Assembly (NCBI GenBank): GCA_001566295.1
Contig: KQ964262.1
Location: 310,001 to 374,000, forward strand
Direction: 5' to 3'
Source: Microdochium bolleyi
Taxonomy: Eukaryota; Ascomycota; Sordariomycetes; Xylariales; Microdochiaceae
DNA: 64,000 nt
Shown here piece by piece: positions 22,957-33,650 of the stretch (positions are counted from its first letter, which is position 1; the number at the start of each line of letters is the position of its first letter). Under the pieces are notes generated by a model, which did no database searches, had not been told where the DNA came from, and saw only the letters and a program-made list of their open reading frames with translations. The translations under genes were made by a program, and so were the position numbers.

Positions 22957-24600
22957 TCAGCATACGTCAGCATTGCCCAGCGCTTCCCCAGCCCTTCGTC
23001 TGTTCTCGGCAAGCTTACGCACAGCAATGGTATGGTGTGCCTGTTTCCAGAATTTACGGTGCGCATTGTCCCGAATCGACGCCTCTTTGTACTCGAAACC
23101 GCCAGGAAAGAAAATCTGCTGCATGGCTACTCCGGCTGTCGGCACCCACTTCTCGAGCTCCATCAAGGCTCCGTGAACGCCAACGGCGTATATGATGTCC
23201 TCGTCTTCCCGGGCTGGCCTCTGGCGCATGGTTTTTCCCGCAGAGGGCGTTGCCCTCGAGTTGCGATCGTGTTGTTGTGTCCCATTGTGGTGGCCCCGGT
23301 CCGTACTTGGCAGGCCGGGCTTCAGAGCCTCAAGCCAGGGCGGAACTCCGTCCTCTTTCGACATCGTGCGTAGCCAGGCTGGCATCGCAGCCATGTCGCG
23401 TCCGTTGCACTTCAAAGAGTCCCGTGACCGAGGGTTTCTCGACTGAGAGGCCCATGCTGAGAGCTCCGCTAGTTCGGCATCAGTGCGCTGCAAGTCCACA
23501 AGATCGCTGGGGTCGTCCACATAGCTCTCCCTTCTGCCCATGATAACAGACGCCCGCTCGAAACGTCTCAAGTGAAACCCAGAAGCAGCTGGAGTCCTGG
23601 GGGCACCAGCAGCGAGCACATTCTGCAGCATTCCCAGCCCGCCGATCCCAATGAGGAACCACGTGTTCTCCTCGATTCCACTCACGCTGATGAGGAGGAA
23701 TGTCCATAAAAAAGGTAGAACCAAGGAGGCCAAGCGTGTCTTGGACCTTGGCTTGGTACTGCCTGCAGCTGATACCGCAGACTCGAGATCCCAACTTCCG
23801 GCTCTGCCTAGGAAGACGACGATGTGTGCGCTGCCGTTGCCGCGCGTCAGGCATGTGACCTTGTCGCTCTTGAGCATGCGGCCTCCCCACTTCTCCTGCT
23901 CCCACTGTGGCAGGCTACACGTGGCGAGCGCGAGCAGTGTACCGCAGAGTGTGACAAGCATCGTCGACCAGTCGCCATAGAGAATCCAGGGGAGTGCAGC
24001 AATGACGAGCTGCGCGGCGAGGGTGAGCCAGCCACACCACCAGACATAGTCGCACTCTACCTGGCGGTTTGGCTCAAGGTGGAAAACATCGATCCGTAGG
24101 GAGATTTGCGGGTTGCTGGAATCTTCGTTGCTGAGCTCTTGACCTCGTTCGATGGCATGCGTGAGTTCGTGATCCCGCAAGAAGCGACCGAGGAGCCAGG
24201 AATGATTCTCGCGAGCAAAGCCGTTGGAGCAGTTGACCAGGATGGAGGGGTGCTCATTTCGTGGCATCAGGCTCATATTGCCTACCGCTGCGAGCAGATT
24301 CGTGAATCCATAAGCAACCCAGCCAAATGAGAACGCGACGGGAGCAATGGAGAGCCCCGGTCCACTACGTGCAAGGGGAAGCCGGAGCTGGTAGCCGATG
24401 AGTTGAGCGATAGCCTTCTGCACGATGTCGCTTCCAACGAGGAGCAGTAAGCTCAGGATGTCGCGTGGGTTCAGCCATTGCTGGCGTAGCTGTGCTGCAG
24501 GGCCTTCCATGGCAATGAATCGCAAGAGGGAAGAGGAAATGAGGGGACCTGGCACGATTCGAATGCTATAGAGGATAGCCTGCCAGGAATTCACAGCCAA
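22957..24600 (-). CDS. Large fungal integral membrane protein, unknown function
   Basis: A single uninterrupted frame of 547 codons. The N-terminal half has several hydrophobic helices (PRDILSLLLLVGSDIVQKAIAQ, LSIAPVAFSFGWVAYGF, GWLTLAAQLVIAALPWILYG, MLVTLCGTLLALATCSL) and a later pair around LVLPFLWTFLLISVSG and WFLIGIGGLGMLQNVLAAG. These are followed by a soluble basic C-terminal region with PRTPAASGFHLRRFERASVIMGRRESY. The pattern SFGWVAYGFTNLLAAVG and DKVTCLTRGNGSAHIVVFLG is familiar from uncharacterised integral membrane proteins widespread in Pezizomycotina. No enzymatic motif is seen. The true start may be the first ATG at 24600 or the MEGPAAQLRQQW methionine 30 codons later. Confidence 0.8.
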   Translation of the reverse strand: MAVNSWQAILYSIRIVPGPLISSSLLRFIAMEGPAAQLRQQWLNPRDILSLLLLVGSDIVQKAIAQLIGYQLRLPLARSGPGLSIAPVAFSFGWVAYGFTNLLAAVGNMSLMPRNEHPSILVNCSNGFARENHSWLLGRFLRDHELTHAIERGQELSNEDSSNPQISLRIDVFHLEPNRQVECDYVWWCGWLTLAAQLVIAALPWILYGDWSTMLVTLCGTLLALATCSLPQWEQEKWGGRMLKSDKVTCLTRGNGSAHIVVFLGRAGSWDLESAVSAAGSTKPRSKTRLASLVLPFLWTFLLISVSGIEENTWFLIGIGGLGMLQNVLAAGAPRTPAASGFHLRRFERASVIMGRRESYVDDPSDLVDLQRTDAELAELSAWASQSRNPRSRDSLKCNGRDMAAMPAWLRTMSKEDGVPPWLEALKPGLPSTDRGHHNGTQQHDRNSRATPSAGKTMRQRPAREDEDIIYAVGVHGALMELEKWVPTAGVAMQQIFFPGGFEYKEASIRDNAHRKFWKQAHHTIAVRKLAENRRRAGEALGNADVC

Positions 24601-25976
24601 TTGTGCTTTTGGCCGACCGCTGCAAATGGAGGGCTCGTAAGCGCTTACTGCAGCAGCAGTTCTTGTGCATGGTTACGCAAGGTTTTGTGTTTGTGTTGCC
24701 GCCCACGAAGTATGCGTAGTCAGTGGGCCACGCGTTCTGGAATGAGTGTGCCGGAGTTGCTGCACGCAGTCATCTGCGGCTCGGAAGTCGAGGCATAGTG
24801 CCACGGCCGCCACACTTGTTGCAGAAACACCATGCGCCAAGTCTACAGGGTCGAGAAGGTACAGTGGCGAGCACGAATGTTACTGGGTATGAGTCGAGCA
24901 GCACAGCCCCTCGTTATCGGGCCACCATGCAGGTTTGCGCGGGGCTGAAACGCTCTTCTGTATGGCGAACGCGAGTTAGCCTGGGCGCCTCCCTTGCGTC
25001 GTTGAGTGGCACAAGCTGGTGCTAGACCGAGTAATGTAGGACATGGCCAGAGCTGCATATTGTGTTGGTTACTCCAAACTTCGGCGGCAACAGCCGTTGT
25101 CGGTGTGACCATTGAGGTAACCCACCTTGAATGCTCCCGCATTTAATTCCTCCAGAGTATTGAGGCGGTCTAAAATAAGCAGATATGCCGCGAGAGCGCA
25201 GTACTTCATGGAGGCGCAGCGAAAGTCACCAAAGCCGGGAATAAGGCCTCCGAGATGCACGAGATCCTTGCAATACTTTTTAGGTACTTTGCCATCGCGC
25301 CATTAGCAGTACACTGCCGCTGGAATCTTTGACAACTACCAGCTTGTGCTGCCTATCTCGCTGATTTCCCAGCTTGACGTCAGGTACTGCGACCAGGATT
25401 GGATGTTGGTTATCTGCAAACTATCAAGTAGTCAAACATACTAGGAAGAAATTCGCCCATCATTTGAACTTAAAGACCAAGACCATATACTTCCAGCGAC
25501 AGTGCATTGCTTTTGAGCAGGGCAACCAAGTGTTCAGGTGGTACTCCAAATCTTTGTCGATCTTGAGTTTGGTGTGGCATACCCTGCCTGGAGCGCACCT
25601 TCAAGAGGCTGCCTGCATGATTGAGGCTTAGATGCTGCCCAATGGTATTGGCGATCGGCGACAGCCTCGACCAAGACGGCCTCGAAGGTTTCAATTACGC
25701 GGGAGGGGTCTGCGGGTCCTTGCCTGGGCGTATACTGTACTCAGTGCAGCGAAAACCTGAGATGGTTCGATACCCTAAGCACCCTCACCCCAGGTACATA
25801 AAAGCATTCAAGTTTCATACTTCCTCATCAAATCAGCTTGCGAATCACCAGCCGGCGTTTACCACACTCTTCTTCAACTTTGATGTTTACCGGGCATACT
25901 GTCTGTTAACACGGAGGCAATTGCCAGCAGCTCTCCCATGAGAGTGCGTTCTGCACAATGGGCGACCCTATGGACA
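24601..25976. other. Gene-free stretch upstream of the NLR
   Basis: 1.4 kb without a gene that I can support. Short minus-strand frames at 25069-25260 and 25470-25694 look faintly protein-like but have no recognisable domain or consistent splicing. They may be a decayed gene. Confidence 0.45.
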
Positions 25977-26010
25977 TTGCTGTTAGGGGGGCGAACCCCC
26001 CTAACAGCAA
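25977..26010. repeat. Perfect 15-bp inverted repeat with 4-nt loop in the NLR leader
   Basis: Left arm TTGCTGTTAGGGGGG (25977-25991), loop CGAA, right arm its exact complement (25996-26010). It ends 90 bp upstream of the NLR start codon, so it would be in the 5' UTR or core promoter. A six-base G-run facing a six-base C-run closes the loop, making a very stable hairpin in DNA or RNA. Confidence 0.95.
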
Positions 26011-26100
26011 AGTCGATGTAGCACAGGGTAAGTTCCCAACAACTCGGTCCTTGTGGGCCCTTGAGCACCCAATCTGACTTCCGACAAACCACCAGCCAAC

Positions 26101-29100
26101 ATGCGACTATTTGAAACCCTCCTGGAGTCCATGAGAAAAAGCAAACTATTCCGCTCTGCCGAGTCCTCCTTCATTGTCTACGCCCATGACTCCGAGAACA
26201 GGCAGGAGCGGGCAATGGCACACGCGACCTGGGTTGAAGTAGTCATCAACTGGCTTCACGCCATCGGCACACGGACGCTGTCAGACAAACACCCGATACT
26301 CGCCAGGGGTGGTGACCGCAGCAACGGTACTCGGAGCACGCAGAACATCTTTGCCAACCAGGCATGCCTAGTACCCGGTTTTCGTCAGCCAGATCGCCCT
26401 TCAGATATTGGCGACGTGGACACAGTGGCGGTCTGGTGTAGTCCCTTGCTGGAGAAATACTGCCGGGCAGATTTCGCTCAGAGGTACATGGCCCGAGTCG
26501 AGACCGGATACCGCACAGAAATGCAGAAGCCTAACAGGACTCGTCGAGACATCGAGCGAGTCATCGAGCGCGAAGTGCATAGATATGTCGCAGACTCCGA
26601 CTTCCACCACGTCCTCACGGAGATAGCCCTGATCCATCTGCGCATCGAGACAGCGCCTCAACGCCATGGCGTCGTGCCGGTCGCCCTGGGGCTCAAGATG
26701 AAGGGCTCTACATGTCTTGGCCTGACGCCTACCGATCTCTGGGTGTGCATCGAGGACGTGCAAGCGGACGTGCACAAGCAGTTTTTCAAAATCCTCAGGC
26801 GCATGCATCCCAGCCTCGACCCCTACATTGCAAATATACAAGCTTTGTACAAGCAAAGCGCTGTATCTTCGCCGGTTACTCCGGATGAGCTGGGAAGGTT
26901 GTTGGATCGTACGGGCAGAGACGCGAGTAATCACGCATTGAATCATAGCCATGCGATACGGACGATACAGGTTCCCGGCGACATGCAGCATCGCCAGCCT
27001 TACACGGAGCGCAAGAACAATCTCTTGTCCAAGCTTGGGCAGGGCAACACATCCTGTATCGAGGCCAAGAACCGCAACGCGACTATAGTCGACGGAACTT
27101 GCCAATGGGTCAAGACTCACCAATCTTTTACCCACTGGCAGGGTTCTGGCACCACACGGCTGCTGCTGGTGACTGCGGACCCCGGTTGCGGCAAGTCGGT
27201 GCTGGCAAGGCATCTTGTTGACGATGTGCTTGGCGCCCACACTTTCGTCTGCTACTTCTTCTTCAAGGACGACTATGAAAACCAGAAGACTCTGGTCGGA
27301 GCTCTCCGGAGCATCCTGCATCAGATCCTAGTGGCCTATGACGGGCTCATAACCGATAAAATGCTGCAAGGGAATGAAGATGGATCACTGGACCTCGACT
27401 CGGTAGCGTGTCTCTGGAAGACGATCACAGAATTACCCAGCAGCACCACTTTCCCTAACATCGTGTGCGTCATTGATGCGCTGGACGAGTGTGTCGAAAA
27501 GGATCGAGAGGAGCTATTCAGGCTCCTCGAGGCGATCCAAAGCGATACAATGACTCCTTCGCGTCTCAAATTCTTGGTGACGAGCCGGCCGTACGACAAT
27601 GTAGCGAGGCCCTTCCGCATCCTCAGGGCCAATCAGGGGGCCATCCATATTCGAGGCGACGATGACGCGCAATCCGAGCAGATCAGCCGAGAAGTTGGGC
27701 ACTTCATCGGACACCATGTCGCCCGGCTGAAGATCAAGTGTAACCTCAACATGGAGGAGGCGGATCTGGTCCACAGGACACTGGCGAGCTACAAGAATCG
27801 TACCTACCTCTGGGTCGAATTGACGCTCAAGAGCATCGAGCAGCTCAACAGGATCACCAAGAAGACTCTTCTCCGGCAGATAAAGAACCTACCAGCCACA
27901 ATTGATGCAGCCTACGACGGGATTCTCGCGCGCATAGAAAAGAACCACGAGAAAATAGCTTCTCGCATCTTCCACTTCCTCATCGGAGCGTGCAGACCGC
28001 TTACAGTCGATGAGATGGCCTTCGCTATTGGCCTGGAGGAGAGCAACTACGCCCATGTCCAAGTCGACGCCGTGGCGGGCGCCAGGGCCGAGAGCTTCAT
28101 CAGGGCAGTCTCGGGGCTCTTTGTGCACATCAAGGACAGAAAGGTCTTTCTGATGCACCAGACGGCTCGGGAGTTTCTGTTGTGCCATACGCAGACTCTT
28201 GGCACTGGGTGGAAGTCGTCCATCTCAATCCGAAACGCTCATCGAGAGCTTGCGGCGGTCTGCTTGATCCGCTTGAGCATGAAAGACTATTTCTTAGACA
28301 ATAAAGAAGTGGACGTCGAGGTTGGGGAGGGACCCAAGAGCATCTACCAAAAGGTGCTTTTCCTCCAGGCCAGGAGAGACATGGTTTTCGAGCAGACCAT
28401 GTTACTGGAGTACGCCGCCAATAACGTCGTGCATCATTGCTGCGAAGCAAAAGATGAGCTATCGGGATGGGCACTGGACCTCGCTTCTATGCTCTGCCGG
28501 AACAAGCGCTTGCCAAACATGACGTGGTTCCCCCATTGTCGGAACTGGGTCGGCAATCTCGCGCCTGACACGGACCTGATAGTAGCCACCAGCCTGCGGT
28601 CGGTCCCACTGGTGCAAATCATGCTACAAAACATCGAGAAAGATGTTCTCGACGCCAAGGAGTCGTTTTACGGGAAGACAGCACTCCGCATAGCTGTCGA
28701 TGCGGGCTCGAGTGAGATTATCCAGCTTCTGCTGGACGCAGGCGCGGATCCCGACATTCCGGATGACAAGAATGAGGCGCCAATCCACATCGCCACAACA
28801 CAGGCGATGGAAGAAAATCTCGAAGCCCTCCTCGAAGCTGGGGCCGAAACCGACGTGCTTGACAAGGACGGCCTCTCGCCGCTGATGCTGAGCTGCTACG
28901 ACACCGCGTACGAGGAGGCGACCAGGATACTGCTCGCATACCGCTCCAACACAAACTTTTGCAATTCCAAAGGTCGCAACGCGCTGTTCTACGCTGCGGA
29001 GAAGTGCGAGGTCCAGCAGGCGATGCTGCTGCTCCGGCATGGCTGCGACGTCACTCACGCAGACAAGGAGGGCAACACTGCACTGCACCTAGCGGCAGCC

Positions 29101-29457
29101 TCGGTTCTGGATCCGGAAGGCTGCGACGTCGACCCGACGATAGACGATGACGGCCCAGAACTGCTCGCCCTGCTTATCCACTACGGCGCGGACGTGAACG
29201 CCAGGAACCACAAGGGCGAGACGGCACTGCACATCGCCGTGGGGTGGAAGTACGGACCGGTCCACAGGATGAAGGCTCTCATCTCGCGCAAGGCTCGGAT
29301 GGACGTTGTGGACGCGAAGCGTAGAACACCCCGGCACCGTGCCCTAGAGCGCGGAGCCCAGGACGCGGTGAAGCTCCTGGATGCCTGCCGAAAGAACTCC
29401 CGGCTGCCAGCATCGTGGGGAAACACCTGGCCCAGGGCAGCGTGGGAGACGGCATAA
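26101..29457 (+). CDS. NACHT-ankyrin NLR-type protein with TIR/SEFIR-like N-terminal domain
   Basis: A single intron-free frame of 1118 residues. Residues about 20-130 start with FIVYAHDSENRQERAMAHA and include LSDKHPIL and VAVWCSPLLEKYC. This beta-alpha pattern resembles the TIR/SEFIR-like effector domains of some fungal NLRs (inference). The NACHT NTPase follows: Walker A TADPGCGKSVLAR (about 358-370), Walker B VCVIDALDEC (about 455) and sensor KFLVTSRP, then the winged-helix region ending in FLMHQTAREFLL. The C-terminus from about residue 855 is ankyrin repeats (GKTALRIAVDAGSSEIIQLLLDAGAD, GNTALHLAA, GETALHIAV). Such proteins are thought to act in non-self recognition and programmed cell death, with NACHT oligomerisation triggered by ligand sensing through the repeats. 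The repeats are diverged, not near-identical, so no sign of high-identity diversification is visible. Confidence 0.92.
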   Translation: MRLFETLLESMRKSKLFRSAESSFIVYAHDSENRQERAMAHATWVEVVINWLHAIGTRTLSDKHPILARGGDRSNGTRSTQNIFANQACLVPGFRQPDRPSDIGDVDTVAVWCSPLLEKYCRADFAQRYMARVETGYRTEMQKPNRTRRDIERVIEREVHRYVADSDFHHVLTEIALIHLRIETAPQRHGVVPVALGLKMKGSTCLGLTPTDLWVCIEDVQADVHKQFFKILRRMHPSLDPYIANIQALYKQSAVSSPVTPDELGRLLDRTGRDASNHALNHSHAIRTIQVPGDMQHRQPYTERKNNLLSKLGQGNTSCIEAKNRNATIVDGTCQWVKTHQSFTHWQGSGTTRLLLVTADPGCGKSVLARHLVDDVLGAHTFVCYFFFKDDYENQKTLVGALRSILHQILVAYDGLITDKMLQGNEDGSLDLDSVACLWKTITELPSSTTFPNIVCVIDALDECVEKDREELFRLLEAIQSDTMTPSRLKFLVTSRPYDNVARPFRILRANQGAIHIRGDDDAQSEQISREVGHFIGHHVARLKIKCNLNMEEADLVHRTLASYKNRTYLWVELTLKSIEQLNRITKKTLLRQIKNLPATIDAAYDGILARIEKNHEKIASRIFHFLIGACRPLTVDEMAFAIGLEESNYAHVQVDAVAGARAESFIRAVSGLFVHIKDRKVFLMHQTAREFLLCHTQTLGTGWKSSISIRNAHRELAAVCLIRLSMKDYFLDNKEVDVEVGEGPKSIYQKVLFLQARRDMVFEQTMLLEYAANNVVHHCCEAKDELSGWALDLASMLCRNKRLPNMTWFPHCRNWVGNLAPDTDLIVATSLRSVPLVQIMLQNIEKDVLDAKESFYGKTALRIAVDAGSSEIIQLLLDAGADPDIPDDKNEAPIHIATTQAMEENLEALLEAGAETDVLDKDGLSPLMLSCYDTAYEEATRILLAYRSNTNFCNSKGRNALFYAAEKCEVQQAMLLLRHGCDVTHADKEGNTALHLAAASVLDPEGCDVDPTIDDDGPELLALLIHYGADVNARNHKGETALHIAVGWKYGPVHRMKALISRKARMDVVDAKRRTPRHRALERGAQDAVKLLDACRKNSRLPASWGNTWPRAAWETA

Positions 29458-29838
29458 AGCGTGTGCTTGATGCTTCGCCCCTGTCACCCATGAGAACAAT
29501 TCTTGGACAGCCTCAAGACAAAACACACCTCACCGACGCTCATCATCGTACAACGTAGAATCATCGCGAATGTCGGGCGCTGTCCGCTCTGCTCCCGGTC
29601 TTGGCAGGAACCAGGGGCGCAACCCGCTGACGTCAACTCGCTCTGGACCCTGAAATCGGCGCTGTCCCCCACCACACCGCCCCATCAGGCACAATACAGA
29701 ACTTCCCAATCCCGTCTCAAAGCACAACAAAAGCACAAGCTGTCCAGTTGCGCCAGGCCAGGGCCTCCTCCTCTCTCCTATATACTCTCTTTGCCCCCCC
29801 CCCTCATATTCCCTCCTCGAGGATACAGCGCTTCCACA
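29458..29838. other. Short intergenic region
   Basis: It holds the NLR 3' end and the promoter of the cysteine-rich gene, including CTATATACTC at about 29779 and a run of nine to ten C residues near 29790. Confidence 0.5.
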
Positions 29839-30556
29839 ATGTCCGCGAGCAGCAACAATAACCTCCTTCAGACCGCGTCAGACAGGCACATCCGGGCGAC
29901 CCTCACAGCGCTGTGCCGCAAGGACCGCAAGCTCGAGCGCGAGGCGTTGACCATGCTATCGCACCTCGAGACTTTCGAGACCAGGCGGCTGCAGCAAGCG
30001 GCCTCAGCAGCAGCAGGCAGTAATGCTGCACAACCACCACAGCAGCGGCAGGCTACGGCCGGGGTGAAGCGCAAGATGCCCACCACCCACGACGAGAGCG
30101 GGGACAGCAACATGATGGAAACTGGAGCCGAGCTCTGCATCGAGTGCGGCAGCACGTTTGACGCAGAGCTGAATAGCAGCCAGGCCTGTCAGTTCCACAA
30201 AGAGAATGGTATGTCACTTACCGAGCGAGACTTTTTCCCGATGCCGATGTCGCTCCCTCGATTAAGCCGACTTGCCCGGCCCTTGTTATTGTTCCTCTCC
30301 TTATCTGACGCGCTGCATTGGATCTGATAATTTTTTTTTTACACGATCTCCAGCCAGGACCGAGCCAGACCTCAAGGGAGACTTCTGGGCCGACCACGAC
30401 GAGGATCTCCATGGCCGGATAGACTCGGAAGAGCTGCGCGAGGAATATCCGGACGGATATCTCTGGACGTGCTGCGCGGAGACGGGCTCGCACCCGGGCT
30501 GTCAGCGCGGGCCGCATAAAACGAGGTTTGACCCGGTGGGCAGGACTGGTCATTGA
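29839..30556 (+). CDS. Small cysteine-rich, probably zinc-binding protein
   Basis: Two exons (29839-30208, 30354-30556) give 190 residues. The N-terminus is helical and Gln/Ala-rich with a basic stretch (GVKRKMPTTH). The C-terminal half carries CIECGSTFD, then CQFHKEN, the acidic block GDFWADHDEDLHGRIDSEELREEYPDGY, and WTCCAETGSHPGC. Paired Cys and Cys/His spacing suggests one or two metal sites. The GDFWADHDEDxHG...W.CC....PGC layout is recurrent in uncharacterised fungal proteins. The frame is open upstream of the chosen ATG, but that sequence looks like a leader (TATA-like element, C-run). Function is unknown. Confidence 0.8.
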
Positions 30557-31009
30557 GGGGACTCCCGTCAGCGAAATATATACATTGGAGACGGCTTGTG
30601 GTTGCTGGTAGCGACGCCTGGCCTGGGTGTTATGGAACAAGGTTGCGGGGTGGGAGTTGGCGGGTGTCTAATTTGCGGCTTGCGTGCTTTCGAAAATTGT
30701 CAGACAGGGCCATCCAAAGCATGGTACACGGAATGTTCCGTGGTTGTGGTAACAGTACTGACAAGAAGTGTATGCACAAAGCATCCGGAGACTACATTAG
30801 CACTGATTAGATCACTTGTTTTAGATTCTTAGCTTTCAGCACTACCGGATTCTGGGTATCCTCGGTACTTCGACCAGAGCACTAGGTTCTATGCTAAATG
30901 ACGTCCTCTATCGAGATAATCCATGATAATATGAACGCCGAACTTTTGGCCCCCCTGGTAAGCATTTTCCAACCGATGTCTATTGCGAATGTCACGGTGT
31001 TCTTAAGTT
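30557..31009. other. Convergent intergenic region
   Basis: It lies between the cysteine-rich gene (+) and sulfide:quinone oxidoreductase (-). No gene recognised. Confidence 0.55.
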
Positions 31010-32522
31010 CTACTTCGAAGTAGTATCAGGCCGGGTGAAAGCATTGGAGCCGAACCACGTGCCGTTGACGTAGTTGTTCCAGTACACCCAGGGCTATAGC
31101 AGGACATTTCGAGTTAGCAATGATTATAACACATGATGCAGCAAAATGAGCCCCCCGGAACGGGGTTCAATGGCAGAACTCACGAAGAAGTCCTTCTTGA
31201 GGTGGTAGAACGCGCGGTTCGGCGTCTCCTGCCCGCCAAAGATGCCCTCGAACGTCTCCTTGGGCACGCCGCCGTACTTGAACTCGCAGAGCATGAGCTC
31301 GTTGTGGCCCGTGAGCAGCGGGCAACTGGCGTAGCCGTCGTACGCGGCCTTGAGCTGCTCTGGCTTGGCGCCGCCCATGGTCGCGACCAGGTTGTCGATC
31401 ATGACGGGCAGCTGCGCGGTGATGGCGGCGGCCGTCTTGCTGTTGGGCAAGCTCGACGCGTCGCCGATCGAGAAGACGTTGGGGTACTTTGTGTGTTGCG
31501 TCGTGGACTTGTCGACGTCGACCCACCCAGCGGCGTCGGCTGTTTCCAATTCGAAGCATTGTTAGAAAGTTGTCCCTCGTGGTAAGAAAGGTCCAAGAAG
31601 AAGAAAAAGAAAAAAAAGACATACCGAGTGGAGACTTGGCAACCCAGCTGAACGACTTCTGGGGCGGCACGACGTGCAGGAAGCCGTACTCGCGCTGGAC
31701 CTCCTTGCCGTCGTTGGCGAGGTCCTTGAACGTGGCGACCTTGGCCTTTGCGTCGACCGAGACGAGGTTGTGCTGGAACAGGCCCTCGACGCCGCGCTCC
31801 CTGCGCAGGGCCTCGAGCGCCTGCGAGTACTTTGGCACGGCGAACATGGCGGCCGCGCCGGTCGCAAAGGTCGGGTTGATCTGGCTGCGAACGCCGTCGC
31901 GCTGCCACTGCGAAAGGGCCATCCAGAGGATCTTCTGGGGCGCGCCGGCGCACTTGATGATGCCGGCGGGCTGGGTGAAGATGGCGTCGCCCTTCTTGAA
32001 GGCCTGGATGTTGCGCCAGACCTGCTCGACGGTGTTGTGCGAGTAGATGGACGAGACCTGGCTGGCCGGGTCTGCGAGGGCGTCCTGCAGGCCCGACACG
32101 CCGGCGAAGTTTGTCTCGAGGCCGGGGGTGACGACGAGGTAGTCATACGACACGTCGACGCCTTCCTGGGTCTTGACGAGGTTGTTGGACGGGTCAAACG
32201 AGGCCGCGGACAGCGGGTAGTGCTTGACGCCGGCGGGGATGATCTGGTCGAGGGGCTTGCTCATGCCATCGAGGGGCTTCAGACCGGCGCCGACGAGGGT
32301 CCAGCCGGGCTGGTAGTGGTGCGTCTTGGCCGGGTCGATGATGGCGACGTCGAGGCCGGCGAACTGGGGCAGGTTGCGCAGCTGGGCGGCGGCGGTGACT
32401 CCGGCGGTGCCTCCGCCGACAATGACGACGCGGTGGTGCGCCTTGGCCGGGGTTGATGTGGCATAGCGCCGGACAGCGGCCTGGAGGGCGGGCGAGGCAC
32501 GAAGGAGAGCTGTGGGGGCCAT
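31010..32522 (-). CDS. Mitochondrial sulfide:quinone oxidoreductase
   Basis: Three exons on the minus strand (32522-31625, 31539-31184, 31093-31010) give 445 residues. The enzyme oxidises hydrogen sulfide and passes electrons to ubiquinone through FAD at the inner mitochondrial membrane. A Ser/Arg/Ala-rich presequence (ALLRASPALQAAVRRYATS) precedes the FAD-binding fold RVVIVGGGTAGVTAAAQL. The redox cysteines are visible as Cys191 (GIIKCAGAPQK) and Cys372 (YASCPLLTG). Further conserved blocks are HHYQPGWTLVGAG, the second FAD contact NVFSIGDASSLPNSKT, and FEGIFGGQETPNRAFYHLKKDFF. The 27-residue last exon (PWVYWNN...) completes the usual C-terminus. It corresponds to Hmt2-type proteins of fission yeast and human SQOR, needed for sulfide detoxification. 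Confidence 0.94.
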
Positions 32523-33650
32523 GTTTGCCGGGTCGACAGCTCACGTGAATCTGGACCTCGACCAGAAAGAAGCACGGAGAGTCCGGCGATGGCACGATGT
32601 GGTGTTTCCGCCATGCAAGGGACCGGGCAAAAAAGAGCGGGGCCGGCCGTCACGTGAAATCACGCAACCAGGCGCGGCTCGGCCGGCTCGCCGCCGCCGG
32701 CCGGGCGGGCCGTGGCTGCATTCCCAGCTGTCGTGTCTCTTCCCACTGAGCCCGCCTGAGCAGGACGCACCAGGACGGAGCTTGGGGCCATCCGACAGGT
32801 GCATGCCTCCATAAACGACAATTATGCTTATACCTTATTTTGCCCTCGCCCCGTGGCCCAAGCACTCCCCTGGGGGCTGGGCCGTTCCACCAGCGGTGAC
32901 GAATGCTGGAACCGCCAAGGGGTTCGAGGCCTTTGAGCCATGGACGCCCCCATTGCCTGCCTGGGGAATATCGTGACGATCGTCCCGTCTCTCGTCGTAC
33001 CCAGCATTGGATACGCGTGGCAAGAATGGAACTGCGGGCGCGTGCAGGGCCCTCCGAGCCGGCTGCGACAGCCCCTGTTTCGGGCTGGGGTCGGCAGGTC
33101 TGGGGATCTCCATTGCGCAGGTTTGAGATGCGGCCTTGGCAGAGCTCCCCCGGGCGTTTGAATGCCACCAGAGCAGGCATCTCTTCTGTTTCAACCTTCA
33201 CCGCGCGTCGGCGGGCCCTGTTCCCTGCCCTGCAGCCACGGCTCTGCGACGTGCCGGGCCTCTGCGTGCCTATTCTGGGGACCAAGTCGCCCAGTGGCGA
33301 CCCGCGACTGTCTCATCCGGTGTCTGATACAGCCGGATCCATGTCTGATATCACACATGGCAACCAGACGTGACATCAACATTCAGGCACAACAACCTCG
33401 CAATGTTCAGATGAACACATGTATTTAAGAAGACGGCCATGGCTTCTCATTCCATCTCAATTCTCTCATCCTCATCCTCCAACCAAACCAAACCAAACAT
33501 CCATTCACTTCTTTTTCGAGTTGATCTCATTCTTGACTCGAGTTGATCTCGTCCAAGCTTTTTTGACTTTTACAAGCCTTTTACATTCACGCAGTCTTTC
33601 ATTCCAAGATACCCTCTCGTTTCCAACCAACCAACCAACCAACCGCCAAC
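32523..33650. other. Divergent intergenic region between SQOR and the Asn/Gln-repeat protein gene
   Basis: It holds both promoters. A TATTTAAG element at about 33421 and a long C/T and CCAA-rich leader (33440-33645) precede the repeat-protein gene. No coding sequence recognised. Confidence 0.55.

Noticed and set aside
25069..25694. Two minus-strand open frames that look faintly protein-like, possibly a decayed gene
   Set aside because: No recognisable domain, no consistent splice sites joining them, and no support beyond amino-acid composition.
29503..29838. In-frame upstream extension of the small cysteine-rich protein
   Set aside because: It covers a TATA-like element and a C-run and has no protein features, so the ATG at 29839 was preferred.
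32921..32931. GGTTCGAGGCC, a perfect match to a tRNA B-box consensus
   Set aside because: The surrounding T-stem would be mostly G-T wobbles, no correctly spaced A-box or acceptor stem is present, so no tRNA can be folded.
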